Below are positions 53,058 to 60,678 of a stretch of 64,000 nt of DNA, in pieces. A program made the translations under genes and the position numbers. The notes beneath the pieces are model-generated. The model was given only the letters and a program-made list of their open reading frames with translations, was not told the origin of the DNA and searched no databases. This DNA is from Fictibacillus enclensis (GTDB lineage Bacteria > Bacillota > Bacilli > Bacillales > Fictibacillaceae). Location of the stretch: NCBI RefSeq assembly GCF_001457035.1, contig NZ_KQ758617.1:1971794-2035793 (forward strand), read 5' to 3'. Each line of letters begins with the position of its first letter. Position 1 is the stretch's first letter.

Positions 53058-54564
53058 TTCGAAGTTCCCCCTGATGTTTTTTGAGTTCAACTTTTAATTT
53101 GATATCCTTTTTTCTATTCATAATGGCTGCCACGATGGCGACCAAAATAAGAAATGCCTGTGGAATCATGCTTTCAATTGTGGGATAGAACGCAAAAAAA
53201 TCAATCGTTGTCAAAGAATTCACTTGTGTCACTGGAAATAACCCAGCAAGTTGAAGTCCGTGAATCCCCATCCCTGTGAATTTGAAGCAAAGGTAAAACA
53301 TGAGAACACTGGATACTAAGAAGAACGGCCGCATCGGAATTCTTAACCCTAGCTTAAGTATGAAATAAGAAAGGATCACAAGTACCAAAACCCCAATACC
53401 TATACCAGTTAATAAGGAAGGTAGCTTGATTGAATTCGCCATACCTATGAAAAACAATACCGTTTCTGTTCCTTCACGGAAAACGGCAAGGAAAGACAAG
53501 GCCGCTAGTGAAAATAAACTTCCAGTATTCAGTGCATTTGTACTTTTTGTGCGAATGTATCGCTGCCATTCCGCTAGACTGGATTTACTGTGAAGCCAAT
53601 AACTCATGTATAGCAACATCGCAGCCGCAAAAACACCTGTCCAGCCTGCAATCAAGAAATTGTTGCTTCCAAATGCTCCTGCCGAAAAGAGGAGATTCAC
53701 AATGACACCCAGGATAATGCTGACGCCAATTCCTGAACCTACTCCCATCCAGATCCATTGTTTTTTGTCTTCGTGTCCTGCTTTTTTCAAGAAACCAAGC
53801 AGCGCTACTACTACAAGCAAAGCCTCAAGTCCTTCACGAAGCAGAATCGTTGTCGCATCCATCATGTTATAGCTTGTTTTCATGGCTATGGGAGCCAGGT
53901 AATCCCGCATCTCTTGAATGGTTTTTTTAGCCCCGTCTATATTGTTTGATGATAACTGGGCATAAGAAGTAACCATATCCCGTTCAGCGTTGCTATAAAC
54001 TTTTGAAGATTGGGTAAGTACAGCACCTTCTGCATTTAACCAAGACTTTCTAAACTTCTCGATGTCAGCTTTGGCCCCTTGAACATCATTTTGATCGATA
54101 TTTTTCAAGGAGTGGTCCAGTAAGGAAACAAGGCCTGCCACGTCTCCTTCTTTACCTGAACTGCTTTTTTCATCATTAGACGTTTTAGGATATTTCCCGT
54201 CAATGAACTTTTGGTTCGTTTGCTTTAATTGTTCCAGGCCAGCGGTTACATTTTTTTTATTTACAGGCTTTTGAGCAAGAGCAAACTGAACTTGTCCCAT
54301 CGCATCCTCAATATCATGATAAGCAGTAGTCGATTGTTCCTTAATTCCATCCTCAATGGACAACCAAGTACTTGAAAACGTTTTAAATTTACTAGAGGTG
54401 CTATTCATATCACCTTTTTGGGATGATTGTAAAGCTTGTGTAACGAGCTTGTTCGCTTCGGTCATGTCATCAGCTGCATTCCCCTTAGCAAAGCTATGTA
54501 TAGGTAATATCAAGACTCCCATTAGAAGTATTGTAAGAATGGATTGAACCTTACGTTTCATCAT
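53047..54564 (-). CDS. FTR1-family iron permease (EfeU-like) with extracytoplasmic domain
   Basis: Encodes 505 residues: signal peptide, an extracytoplasmic helical region of about 200 residues with two similar segments (FSSTWLSIEDGIKEQSTTAY; FRKSWLNAEGAVLTQSSKVY), then seven helices of an FTR1 permease. Both REGLE-type motifs are present (LREGLEALLVV and FREGTETVLFF), in which the Glu pairs carry iron. It imports ferric iron. The ATG at 54564 follows GGGGGAGAA. Two Fur boxes and a sigma-A promoter lie upstream. Forms an operon with the lipoprotein; no EfeB peroxidase is present. Confidence 0.87.
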   Translation of the reverse strand: MMKRKVQSILTILLMGVLILPIHSFAKGNAADDMTEANKLVTQALQSSQKGDMNSTSSKFKTFSSTWLSIEDGIKEQSTTAYHDIEDAMGQVQFALAQKPVNKKNVTAGLEQLKQTNQKFIDGKYPKTSNDEKSSSGKEGDVAGLVSLLDHSLKNIDQNDVQGAKADIEKFRKSWLNAEGAVLTQSSKVYSNAERDMVTSYAQLSSNNIDGAKKTIQEMRDYLAPIAMKTSYNMMDATTILLREGLEALLVVVALLGFLKKAGHEDKKQWIWMGVGSGIGVSIILGVIVNLLFSAGAFGSNNFLIAGWTGVFAAAMLLYMSYWLHSKSSLAEWQRYIRTKSTNALNTGSLFSLAALSFLAVFREGTETVLFFIGMANSIKLPSLLTGIGIGVLVLVILSYFILKLGLRIPMRPFFLVSSVLMFYLCFKFTGMGIHGLQLAGLFPVTQVNSLTTIDFFAFYPTIESMIPQAFLILVAIVAAIMNRKKDIKLKVELKKHQGELRNAN

Positions 54565-54606
54565 TTCTCCCCCAACTCTAAAATTAACCAATTTATTTGC
54601 AGGTAA

Positions 54607-54665
54607 TGAAAATCATTATCATTTGTTCCATTACAAAGTATAATACCTATGAGAATCATTGTCAA
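54607..54665 (-). promoter_or_regulatory. Fur-regulated promoter of the iron-uptake operon
   Basis: On the minus strand TTGACA (54660-54665) and TATACT (54637-54642) are spaced by exactly 17 bp. A Fur box TGAGAATCATTGTCA (54650-54664) overlaps the -35, and a second TGAAAATCATTATCA lies at 54607-54621 around the transcript start. Both are near the TGATAATnATTATCA consensus. Confidence 0.85.
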
Positions 54666-54773
54666 TTGCCCTTTTGTAAAGATCCTAAAAGACAATGAGA
54701 AGTCCAAACAATGCACCATTCCTCACCAAATTGAGAAATCATACCTTTTTTAAGTTAAGAGGACTTTTTCAGT

Positions 54774-54803
54774 GCCCTCCGTCGGTTTGGGGGGATTTTT
54801 TTA
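54774..54803 (+). terminator. Terminator-like hairpin
   Basis: CCCTCC-GTCGGTTT-GGGGGG followed by ATTTTTTT. There is no plus-strand gene upstream, so it may end an antisense transcript or be a leftover. Confidence 0.55.
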
Positions 54804-54899
54804 TTTACTTAAGTTATACAGACAATTAAAAAATCCGTAACATTTTCTTTATAATGGACTGTTAGTCTTACGCTGTACAACAAAGAAGGGAGCAACCCA

Positions 54900-56645
54900 A
54901 TGAAAATTTGGAAAACTATCATAGGAATAATTACCATTGCATCGGTCGCGTTTCCTGTCACCCAGGCACATGCTCTAACCAGTATGGACAAGCAAGACGG
55001 TGGGATCGGAAATACCACCCATTATATGGAAAAAAATCCTGACATTGCAGCTGATCCAAAAGTTAAAAATATTATTTATCCGTTAATGGCAACACCTGCA
55101 ATTAAGAAAAAGGGCTCTGCATTAACCATCCAGGTCGATACGAAAGGAAAAGACCCTTCCGGATGGAATGTAAAGCTAAATGAAAACTCGAATTCCAAGG
55201 TGGAAGGTGAATATTCACTTCCTGTAACAAAGGCAGAAAAAGGTTCTTCGTATTGGAAGAACAGCAGCTCCATTTACAACGTTACCGTCTCTATTCCTAA
55301 TGATGTCACAGAAAAGCTTTACGACCTGGATGTGTCATATACGGCTGACGGAGCTCAAGTAAAAGATGAAGAACCTAACTCGGTCAAGGTCGTTAATGAC
55401 TTTAAAAAAGATTTCCGTTTTATTCATTTAACGGATATCCACGTAGGATCTCCAAGGAATATACAAGATCCTGCCAATGCAACTGAAGCTGGAATGTGGA
55501 ACCCTGATGAATCAAAACGCTGGCTTTATTTGCAAAAAACCATCAAAGAGGTAAATTTATTAAAGCCTGATTTTGTGGTTTTGACAGGTGATTTAATGTT
55601 CGGCCAAATGAATCCTAAAGAATATATCTATGAATATGAAGAGACATACCGCATGTTAAAGAAGTTTGACGTGCCCGTCTATATTATCCCGGGTAACCAT
55701 GATTTTTACGCCCAGGACGCGACTTTGACAGACGGAGCAAAATATTGGGGAGAATACTTCGGTCCAGAATATTATTCCTTTAATTACGGTCCCTATTGCC
55801 ATATGGTTGGAGCTAATTCCATGGATTGGGACAAATTTGACAGGCAAGGACATGGGAGCCTTTCTGTTCCGACTTGGGGCGGTCAAATTCGACAAGCACA
55901 AATGAATTGGATCAAGAAAGATTTGGAGCAAAATGATCAGACAGCTAATGCCAATCAGGTAAAGGGTTTGTTTTCCCACAATAATCCAGTCAAACGCGAC
56001 AGGGAAATATGGCCGTCATCTGACCCTGATGTTCAGGAATACTGGAAGGAGTATGACGCACAACACAATCCGCAAAATCTCAGCACATTGCTCAAAGCAG
56101 AGGAACTTGGACAAAAGTATGATCAGCTTTGGCATGGTGAAGGGGCTCAGGAATTAGTTGATGTTATGAAGCAGCATGGCGTGAGTTTTTCACTTCACGG
56201 CCATACACATACTGATAATATAACCCAACAGAATGGAATTCTATATACCACTACCGCCTCCATTGAATTGTCTGCAACACCATGGGAAGGCTATCGTACA
56301 TTCCAGAAAGACCCTGATAGTAAAAACTTTAATTCCTACATTTATGAAGGAACTGACCGCTCAATTCCAGTTTATGAGAATGGTAATTCAGCTGCAGGAA
56401 CGGTTTCTTTCGAGGCAAACTTAGCGCAACCCAATGACGGTACACAGGGAGCACAGACTGCTACCGTGACGAATCGTCTGAAAAAAGAGGTCACTATCAC
56501 TGTTCCTTTATATATGAAACCAGGAACCTATAAAGCAACAGACGGAGAAATCACCGAAAATAAATTATATGGAACAAAGCAATGGATGGAATTAAAAGTG
56601 ACGGTGCCAGCTAACTCCACAAAAGAAATAAAAATCCAGCCATAA
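54900..56645 (+). CDS. Secreted calcineurin-like metallophosphoesterase
   Basis: Encodes 581 residues with a Sec signal peptide (cleavage near TQAHA-LTS, residue 25). An N-terminal beta domain (about 50-165) is followed by the phosphoesterase core: LTDIHVGS, LTGDLMFGQ, PGNHDFY, FSHNNP and LHGHTHTD, the complete metal-binding set; then a C-terminal beta domain. It is probably an extracellular phosphatase or nucleotidase for phosphate scavenging. GAAGGGAG precedes the ATG; TATAAT at 54850-54855 is a likely -10. A shared terminator follows. Confidence 0.85.
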   Translation: MKIWKTIIGIITIASVAFPVTQAHALTSMDKQDGGIGNTTHYMEKNPDIAADPKVKNIIYPLMATPAIKKKGSALTIQVDTKGKDPSGWNVKLNENSNSKVEGEYSLPVTKAEKGSSYWKNSSSIYNVTVSIPNDVTEKLYDLDVSYTADGAQVKDEEPNSVKVVNDFKKDFRFIHLTDIHVGSPRNIQDPANATEAGMWNPDESKRWLYLQKTIKEVNLLKPDFVVLTGDLMFGQMNPKEYIYEYEETYRMLKKFDVPVYIIPGNHDFYAQDATLTDGAKYWGEYFGPEYYSFNYGPYCHMVGANSMDWDKFDRQGHGSLSVPTWGGQIRQAQMNWIKKDLEQNDQTANANQVKGLFSHNNPVKRDREIWPSSDPDVQEYWKEYDAQHNPQNLSTLLKAEELGQKYDQLWHGEGAQELVDVMKQHGVSFSLHGHTHTDNITQQNGILYTTTASIELSATPWEGYRTFQKDPDSKNFNSYIYEGTDRSIPVYENGNSAAGTVSFEANLAQPNDGTQGAQTATVTNRLKKEVTITVPLYMKPGTYKATDGEITENKLYGTKQWMELKVTVPANSTKEIKIQP

Positions 56646-56746
56646 AAAGTGTTAAACAGAAAATCAAAAACGGATTAAAAAGATATGCGAGATTATCGAG
56701 GCGACTGAAAAACTTGCGTTTTTTAAGAAGAAAATAACTGGCTACA

Positions 56747-56795
56747 TAAAAAAGACGACTCACATTCAATTATCGAATCGAGAGTCGTCTTTTTC
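56747..56795. terminator. Bidirectional terminator
   Basis: AAAAAAGACGACTC pairs with GAGTCGTCTTTTT over a 19-nt loop. Confidence 0.75.
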
Positions 56796-56960
56796 TAACC
56801 GTTTTTCAGTTTAATTTACTTATTTTTCATCGGTTAGTTTCAAAATTCTCTTTACGAGTAACTCCATGCAAATTAGACCCGAAGATGACGCCACATCCTA
56901 CCCTGTCTGTGTTTTAACTGGCTTGCTTCCCACGGGATGAGTTTTCTTTGTTCGTCCTCC

Positions 56961-57260
56961 CTATCTTCGGGTAGCTTTCCATTGAGTATACTGTTTCTTA
57001 AGACAAGTACCACACGGTCGGTATCCCGCAAAAATTGCTGTCCTTTCATCTGCAAAAAATACACGATGCTCTACATACCCGCCCTGTCTAATCGCACGAA
57101 GTGCAGAGGGGCAATCGAATCGGCCATATATCTTGCTGCGACCATTGCCAGCTAATGTACCGGGATTGATACTCTGGTAAAAGCGTCCATCTTCTCCTAG
57201 GAGAGTGTATTGTTTTTTGTCGTGTGGTTCCTCTTTCCTAAAATTACCGCTAATGCTCAT
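56961..57260 (-). CDS. Stand-alone Ada metal-binding-domain-like protein
   Basis: Encodes 99 residues. KIYGRFDCPSALRAIRQGGY, VEHRVFFADERTAIFAGYRP and CGTCLKKQY follow the pattern of the Ada N-terminal zinc domain (first Cys pair reduced to one Cys, then Cys-Gly-Thr-Cys). In Ada this domain repairs methylphosphotriesters; stand-alone forms are common in bacteria and uncharacterised. AAGGAGGTG precedes the ATG. No alkyltransferase gene lies nearby. Confidence 0.75.
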   Translation of the reverse strand: MSISGNFRKEEPHDKKQYTLLGEDGRFYQSINPGTLAGNGRSKIYGRFDCPSALRAIRQGGYVEHRVFFADERTAIFAGYRPCGTCLKKQYTQWKATRR

Positions 57261-57570
57261 TTTCTACACCTCCTTTTCTTATCTCGCCACCTAACAAGCC
57301 AAGAGATGTCTTTACAATACACATATTCTTCATTTCAGATTCAAAAAAAACCTCTTATTTTTTTCCAATGTTAATAAAATGATTCATGTTATCTCCTAAT
57401 CTTCTTACCATTATTTGGTACTTTTTCTTTTTTCCATTTTAAAACTCCTTTGGATTTTAAAACCTTTTTGTTAAAAAAATCGTAATAATGATACCTTATC
57501 TTGAATATTTGACATATAAATGACATCCTTTCCTCAAAAAAACCGGTAAGCAAACTTCACTATAGGAATG
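57261..57570. other. Gene-free AT-rich stretch
   Basis: No supported gene; a ribosome binding site plus ATG on the minus strand at about 57445 gives only eight codons. Confidence 0.5.
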
Positions 57571-57950
57571 TTATTCTTCGTTATTAAACCAAGGACCTGA
57601 AGCTCGAATTACATTCCAAAGTTTTTCTGGAAGCTCAAGCTCGCTTACTTTTGAAGAGTTAATTGCTGTCTCAATTTCAGATTCTTTTCCATTCTGAATC
57701 TTTTCTACCCAGTCTGGATACATGATTCAACCATGACCAACTGCTGCTAGGGATAGACCTTTATCTAAGGAAGATGCAACGTCATCCGGAGTTGCCATAG
57801 AACCAGCAGCCATTACAGGAACTCTGCCGTTTACATGTTCAACAATTAATTCAAGATATGTTTTTTTATCGAAGAAAGAGCATCAGCTAATGAAACTTGT
57901 ACATAATCAACATCCACTTCGATAAGACAATTAATTAATTCGGTTGTATA
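57571..57950 (-). pseudogene. Old-yellow-enzyme-type flavin oxidoreductase remnant
   Basis: The C-terminal third of an NADH:flavin oxidoreductase: VDVDYVQVSLADALSS, after a frameshift VNGRVPVMAAGSMATPDD and KGLSLAAVGHG, an in-frame TGA, then MYPDWVEKIQNGKESEIETA. These are the phosphate-binding and active-site-end motifs of the OYE barrel. At least one frameshift and one stop; the N-terminal two thirds are missing. Confidence 0.8.
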
Positions 57951-57955
57951 ACTAT

Positions 57956-58168
57956 TTATTTTCTAAAGAAAAAGAAATACAATGCTAATAAATATATACA
58001 AATGTATACCCAAGAACCCATTATCAAGAAAAAATTAAAACATCCTTTATTTTTTCTATTTAGTATTACATTTAAAATAGCCACTATTACCACTAAAATA
58101 TATAAAGGGGCTACCACTAATTTTGAGATAAGTTCTGGAAAGGGCATTTCCATTAATTTGTCATCCAC
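57956..58168 (-). CDS. Small two-helix membrane protein, 70 residues
   Basis: GTG start with GGGGGAGA 4 bp upstream. Begins MDDKLMEMPFPELISK; helices at about 18-36 and 46-66 with RKNKGCF between. The architecture resembles phospholipase_D-nuclease N-terminal (PLDc_N) two-helix proteins, but this is not certain. A dispersed repeat lies upstream. Confidence 0.45.
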   Translation of the reverse strand: MDDKLMEMPFPELISKLVVAPLYILVVIVAILNVILNRKNKGCFNFFLIMGSWVYICIYLLALYFFFFRK

Positions 58169-58219
58169 ATTATCTCCCCCTAACTTAAGTTTATATTAGC
58201 ATAATTATCTAACTCCCTT

Positions 58220-58302
58220 TTCAACTAAACTGCCCCGTTAGTGCCATAAGAAAAAGGCTGCCGCAGCAACCCATGTTATTGAACTAAGCCCTGTTAGTTG
58301 TG
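58220..58302. repeat. Dispersed palindromic repeat
   Basis: CAACTAAACTGCCCCGTTAG, then GAAAAAGGCTGCCGCAGCA and CTAAGCCCTGTTAGTTG. Confidence 0.8.
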
Positions 58303-58387
58303 AGCAAATGCATAAACACTAAAACAAATAAAGGCAAATATAAATAACAATGTTTTGGTAACCTGATATGGAAACAGTCTCAAAAAG

Positions 58388-58470
58388 TTCAACTATCCTG
58401 CCCCTATAGTTGCATAAAGAAAAAGCTGTCTTTAAGACAGCTCGATCTTCAGCTAACGCACCTGTTCAAG
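58388..58470. repeat. Dispersed palindromic repeat
   Basis: CAACTATCCTGCCCCTATAG, inner AGCTGTCTTTAAGACAGCT, then CTAACGCACCTGTTC. It ends 6 bp from the stop codon of the acetyltransferase gene. Confidence 0.85.
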
Positions 58471-58475
58471 AAGGA

Positions 58476-58967
58476 TTATTTAGTTTTTTTTATGATAGAA
58501 TAAATCGCTTGCTCAGCTCCAAATCTTATAATGGTCCGTTCTAATTCCATACCTAATCTTTCTAAAAGCTTACAAGAGGTCTTATTTGCAGTTTGAGTTT
58601 CAGCTACTACTTTTTTAAGACTTAGCTCGTTTAAAGCATAATTAATTATGCATTGGACTACTTCTGTTGCATAACCTTTTCCCCACCAATTCGGTAATAA
58701 TTGATATGAAATTTCAAGGTAAATGCCTTCTTGATGGAGGTCAAGAGAAACTAAACCAATAAAAATATCTGTGTGTTTTTCTCTAACAACCCAATAAAAG
58801 GAATGATCACTTGAATTAAGCATTTCGTCTAATAATACTTTTATTGAATCTTCCTGACGGATGCCACCGAGGAATTTTCTTACTTCTGGATTTACAAATA
58901 CTTTTTTCACATCAACAAAATCTGTCTTTTTGAAGGTATTAATAAAACATCTTTCTGTTTCAAACAA
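58476..58967 (-). CDS. GNAT-family N-acetyltransferase (RimJ/RimL type)
   Basis: Encodes 163 residues from a TTG with AAGGGG upstream. Features of the RimJ/RimL-like GNAT fold: FETERCFINTFKKTDFVDV, GLVSLDLHQEGIYLEISYQL, the acetyl-CoA loop LLPNWWGKGYATEVV and ANKTSCKLLERLGMELE. It transfers an acetyl group to an amine of an unknown acceptor. Dispersed repeats flank it on both sides (58388-58470 and 59042-59119). Confidence 0.8.
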   Translation of the reverse strand: MFETERCFINTFKKTDFVDVKKVFVNPEVRKFLGGIRQEDSIKVLLDEMLNSSDHSFYWVVREKHTDIFIGLVSLDLHQEGIYLEISYQLLPNWWGKGYATEVVQCIINYALNELSLKKVVAETQTANKTSCKLLERLGMELERTIIRFGAEQAIYSIIKKTK

Positions 58968-59041
58968 CTAATTTCATCCCCTTAACCTTTATTTAAGCCC
59001 ATTTTATACTTTTATAACCTCATTTGTAGTTTTCCTTTATT

Positions 59042-59119
59042 AAACTAAACTGCCCCGTTAGCACAATAAAAAAACGGGATCACCGCAGCCATCCCATTTT
59101 TAACATAAGCTACCCGATA
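59042..59119. repeat. Dispersed palindromic repeat, centre replaced
   Basis: AACTAAACTGCCCCGTTAG at the 5' end; the inner stem is AAAACGGGATcaccgcagccATCCCATTTT, an alternative hairpin; the 3' half is degenerate (CTACCCGATAG). Confidence 0.75.
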
Positions 59120-59173
59120 GTGTAAGTACCATTCAAAAACTCATTAATTGTTGAGTGTACAATTGGCATTACC

Positions 59174-59353
59174 TTAGAGCTTCCAGGCTTCTTTTAATAA
59201 CTTAATTCCTGTATTGATTTCATTTTCCGTTAATCCTCCAAATCCAAGCAAAATTCTAGAACCTATGCTTCCTGTTTCTCCGCTATAATATATCGATAAT
59301 GGATAAACCTACACCAACATTCATTGCAGCATTAATTAACCCATCTTCTTATC
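59174..59353 (-). pseudogene. MocR-type (GntR/aminotransferase) C-terminal remnant
   Basis: EDGLINAAMNVGVGLSIID in one frame, then after a shift SGETGSIGSRILLGFGGLTE and NEINTGIKLLKEAWKL with a stop. This is the C-terminal end of PLP-dependent aminotransferase-like regulators (LLGFGGLTE is characteristic). Frameshifted and truncated. Confidence 0.65.
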
Positions 59354-59488
59354 CCTTTACGTACTTAGTACAACAACAATAAAAAATGACCTTCAAGTTA
59401 GCATCCAATTTAACCTCCTGAAATTCTTTTTATCTGGGTGTATATCTAAAAAGATTTTATCGAAAAATAAACAAAGGAGGTGTAAGAA

Positions 59489-59968
59489 ATGCATATTTTA
59501 AGAATTGTCATGAAGTTTATTGCAGCTGCTGTTGTTCTGGGCATTATCGATGCGTTGGGCTACGATTTGGGTGCTTCTGATATCCTAGGGATTTCAGCGG
59601 TATTAGCTATTGTTAGTTATGTAGTGGGTGACTTATTTTTATTACGGGTTACCAATAACACAGTGGCAACTATTGCTGATTTTGCCTTAGCGTTTGTAAT
59701 TCTCTACCTAATGATCGATAATATGACCATTGAGGATGACGTGTTATCCGCTTCACTTATTGGCTCGATAGCAATCACAGCTTTTGAAATCTTCTTCCAT
59801 CGCTTATTAGGAAGAGAACCTGGCAAACAGGCTTCCAATCAGCAACAAACCATGCAAACAGGAAGGCCACAATTTCAAACAGAAGCGTCTTCTGAATTAA
59901 CTCCTGTTAAACGGGATGTAAGAAGTGCTCAACAGGACAAGTCTCAGGAGAACCAAGATAAACAATAA
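59489..59968 (+). CDS. YndM-family (DUF2512) membrane protein
   Basis: Encodes 159 residues: four membrane helices in the first 110 residues (RIVMKFIAAAVVLGIIDALG; ILGISAVLAIVSYVVGDLFL; ATIADFALAFVILYLMID; ASLIGSIAITAFEIFFHRLL), then a Gln/Ser-rich hydrophilic tail. The DUF2512 core matches YndM of bacilli; function unknown, sometimes sporulation-linked. AAAGGAGGTG precedes the ATG. A strong terminator follows. Confidence 0.8.
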   Translation: MHILRIVMKFIAAAVVLGIIDALGYDLGASDILGISAVLAIVSYVVGDLFLLRVTNNTVATIADFALAFVILYLMIDNMTIEDDVLSASLIGSIAITAFEIFFHRLLGREPGKQASNQQQTMQTGRPQFQTEASSELTPVKRDVRSAQQDKSQENQDKQ

Positions 59969-59974
59969 TAGTCA

Positions 59975-60013
59975 AAAAAAGCGTACATTCCAAAGAATGT
60001 ACGCTTTTTTATA
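59975..60013 (+). terminator. Intrinsic terminator of the YndM-like gene
   Basis: AAAAAGCGTACATTC-CAAA-GAATGTACGCTTTTTT. Confidence 0.85.
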
Positions 60014-60132
60014 TTATACCAATTATTCCGCTGATGGATTTTCGACGGCAATTTGATATGCGTTAAAGACTGCCGGGTTCGTAATTCCCACCGAAACCTA
60101 TTACGATACATATCAATTTTTACCCATTTCTT

Positions 60133-60224
60133 GGCAGCTAAGATCTTAAAGGAATTCACCAGTTATCTTAATAAAAATTAGAGCCTAATTTTAGGATTCT
60201 TATGTATTTAGGATATAAATACAG
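60133..60224. repeat. Repeat block B, copy 3 (adjoins sigK fragment C)
   Basis: Colinear with 17353-17444 at an offset of 42,780 bp and only a few substitutions; also matches 43820-43895 in its first part. It directly adjoins sigK fragment C. Confidence 0.85.
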
Positions 60225-60392
60225 TTATAGTAATGACATTAGATTCTCATTTTCCACACAACGGGCCGCATACGTCGCAAGCTTCGTACCTTTCCCTCTC
60301 GAATAGCTCTCGATCGCCTTGATCAGTCCGATGGTCCCGATGGAAATCAGGTCTTCCGTATCTTCCCCTTTATTCTCAAATTTCTTGAGAGT
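60225..60392 (-). pseudogene. sigK fragment C (skin-site-type junction)
   Basis: Reads [53 protein letters not shown] and stop. sigK similarity ends just after GAAAATGAGA. The DNA is mosaic: the part near the junction (CCACACAACGGGCCGC) matches copy 2, the rest (CTCTCGAATAGCTCTCGATC, GATGGTCCCGATGGAAATCA) matches copy 1. The upstream end is joined to IS3-type sequence at AAATTTCTTGAGAG. Confidence 0.88.
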
Positions 60393-60535
60393 GGATGGTC
60401 CATATTGGATGTACGCAATATCGGTAACCCACTTCTGATTGGGAGCACTGGCCATAAAATCATCTCCAAAAAGTTGGGGCTACGACAACGGTTTCTCCTT
60501 GGGATTTCCACTTTCTTTTTGGCTGCACGCATGGA
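60385..60535 (-). pseudogene. IS3-family OrfB (integrase core) scrap
   Basis: [20 protein letters not shown] is the conserved start of the IS3/IS150 DDE integrase core. Upstream, in another frame, [20 protein letters not shown] is the preceding linker. It is fused in frame to sigK fragment C, giving a hybrid open frame 60225-60455. Confidence 0.75.
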
Positions 60536-60678
60536 AGGAATATTACTAGTTTATACAGCAGAATAAGTCGAAGGTTTCCATTAATAGTGTCGTTTTTTAT
60601 CGAGAAGTTATTATTTCCAGAGGTTGGTTGTTAAATTAAAATGGAAGTGTTAGATAAATTTTTTAGGAGGTTATTCTA

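Noticed and set aside
52665..54564. Complete EfeUOB system
   Set aside because: FTR1 permease and a lipoprotein are present, but no Dyp-type peroxidase EfeB and no EfeO cupredoxin domain were seen.
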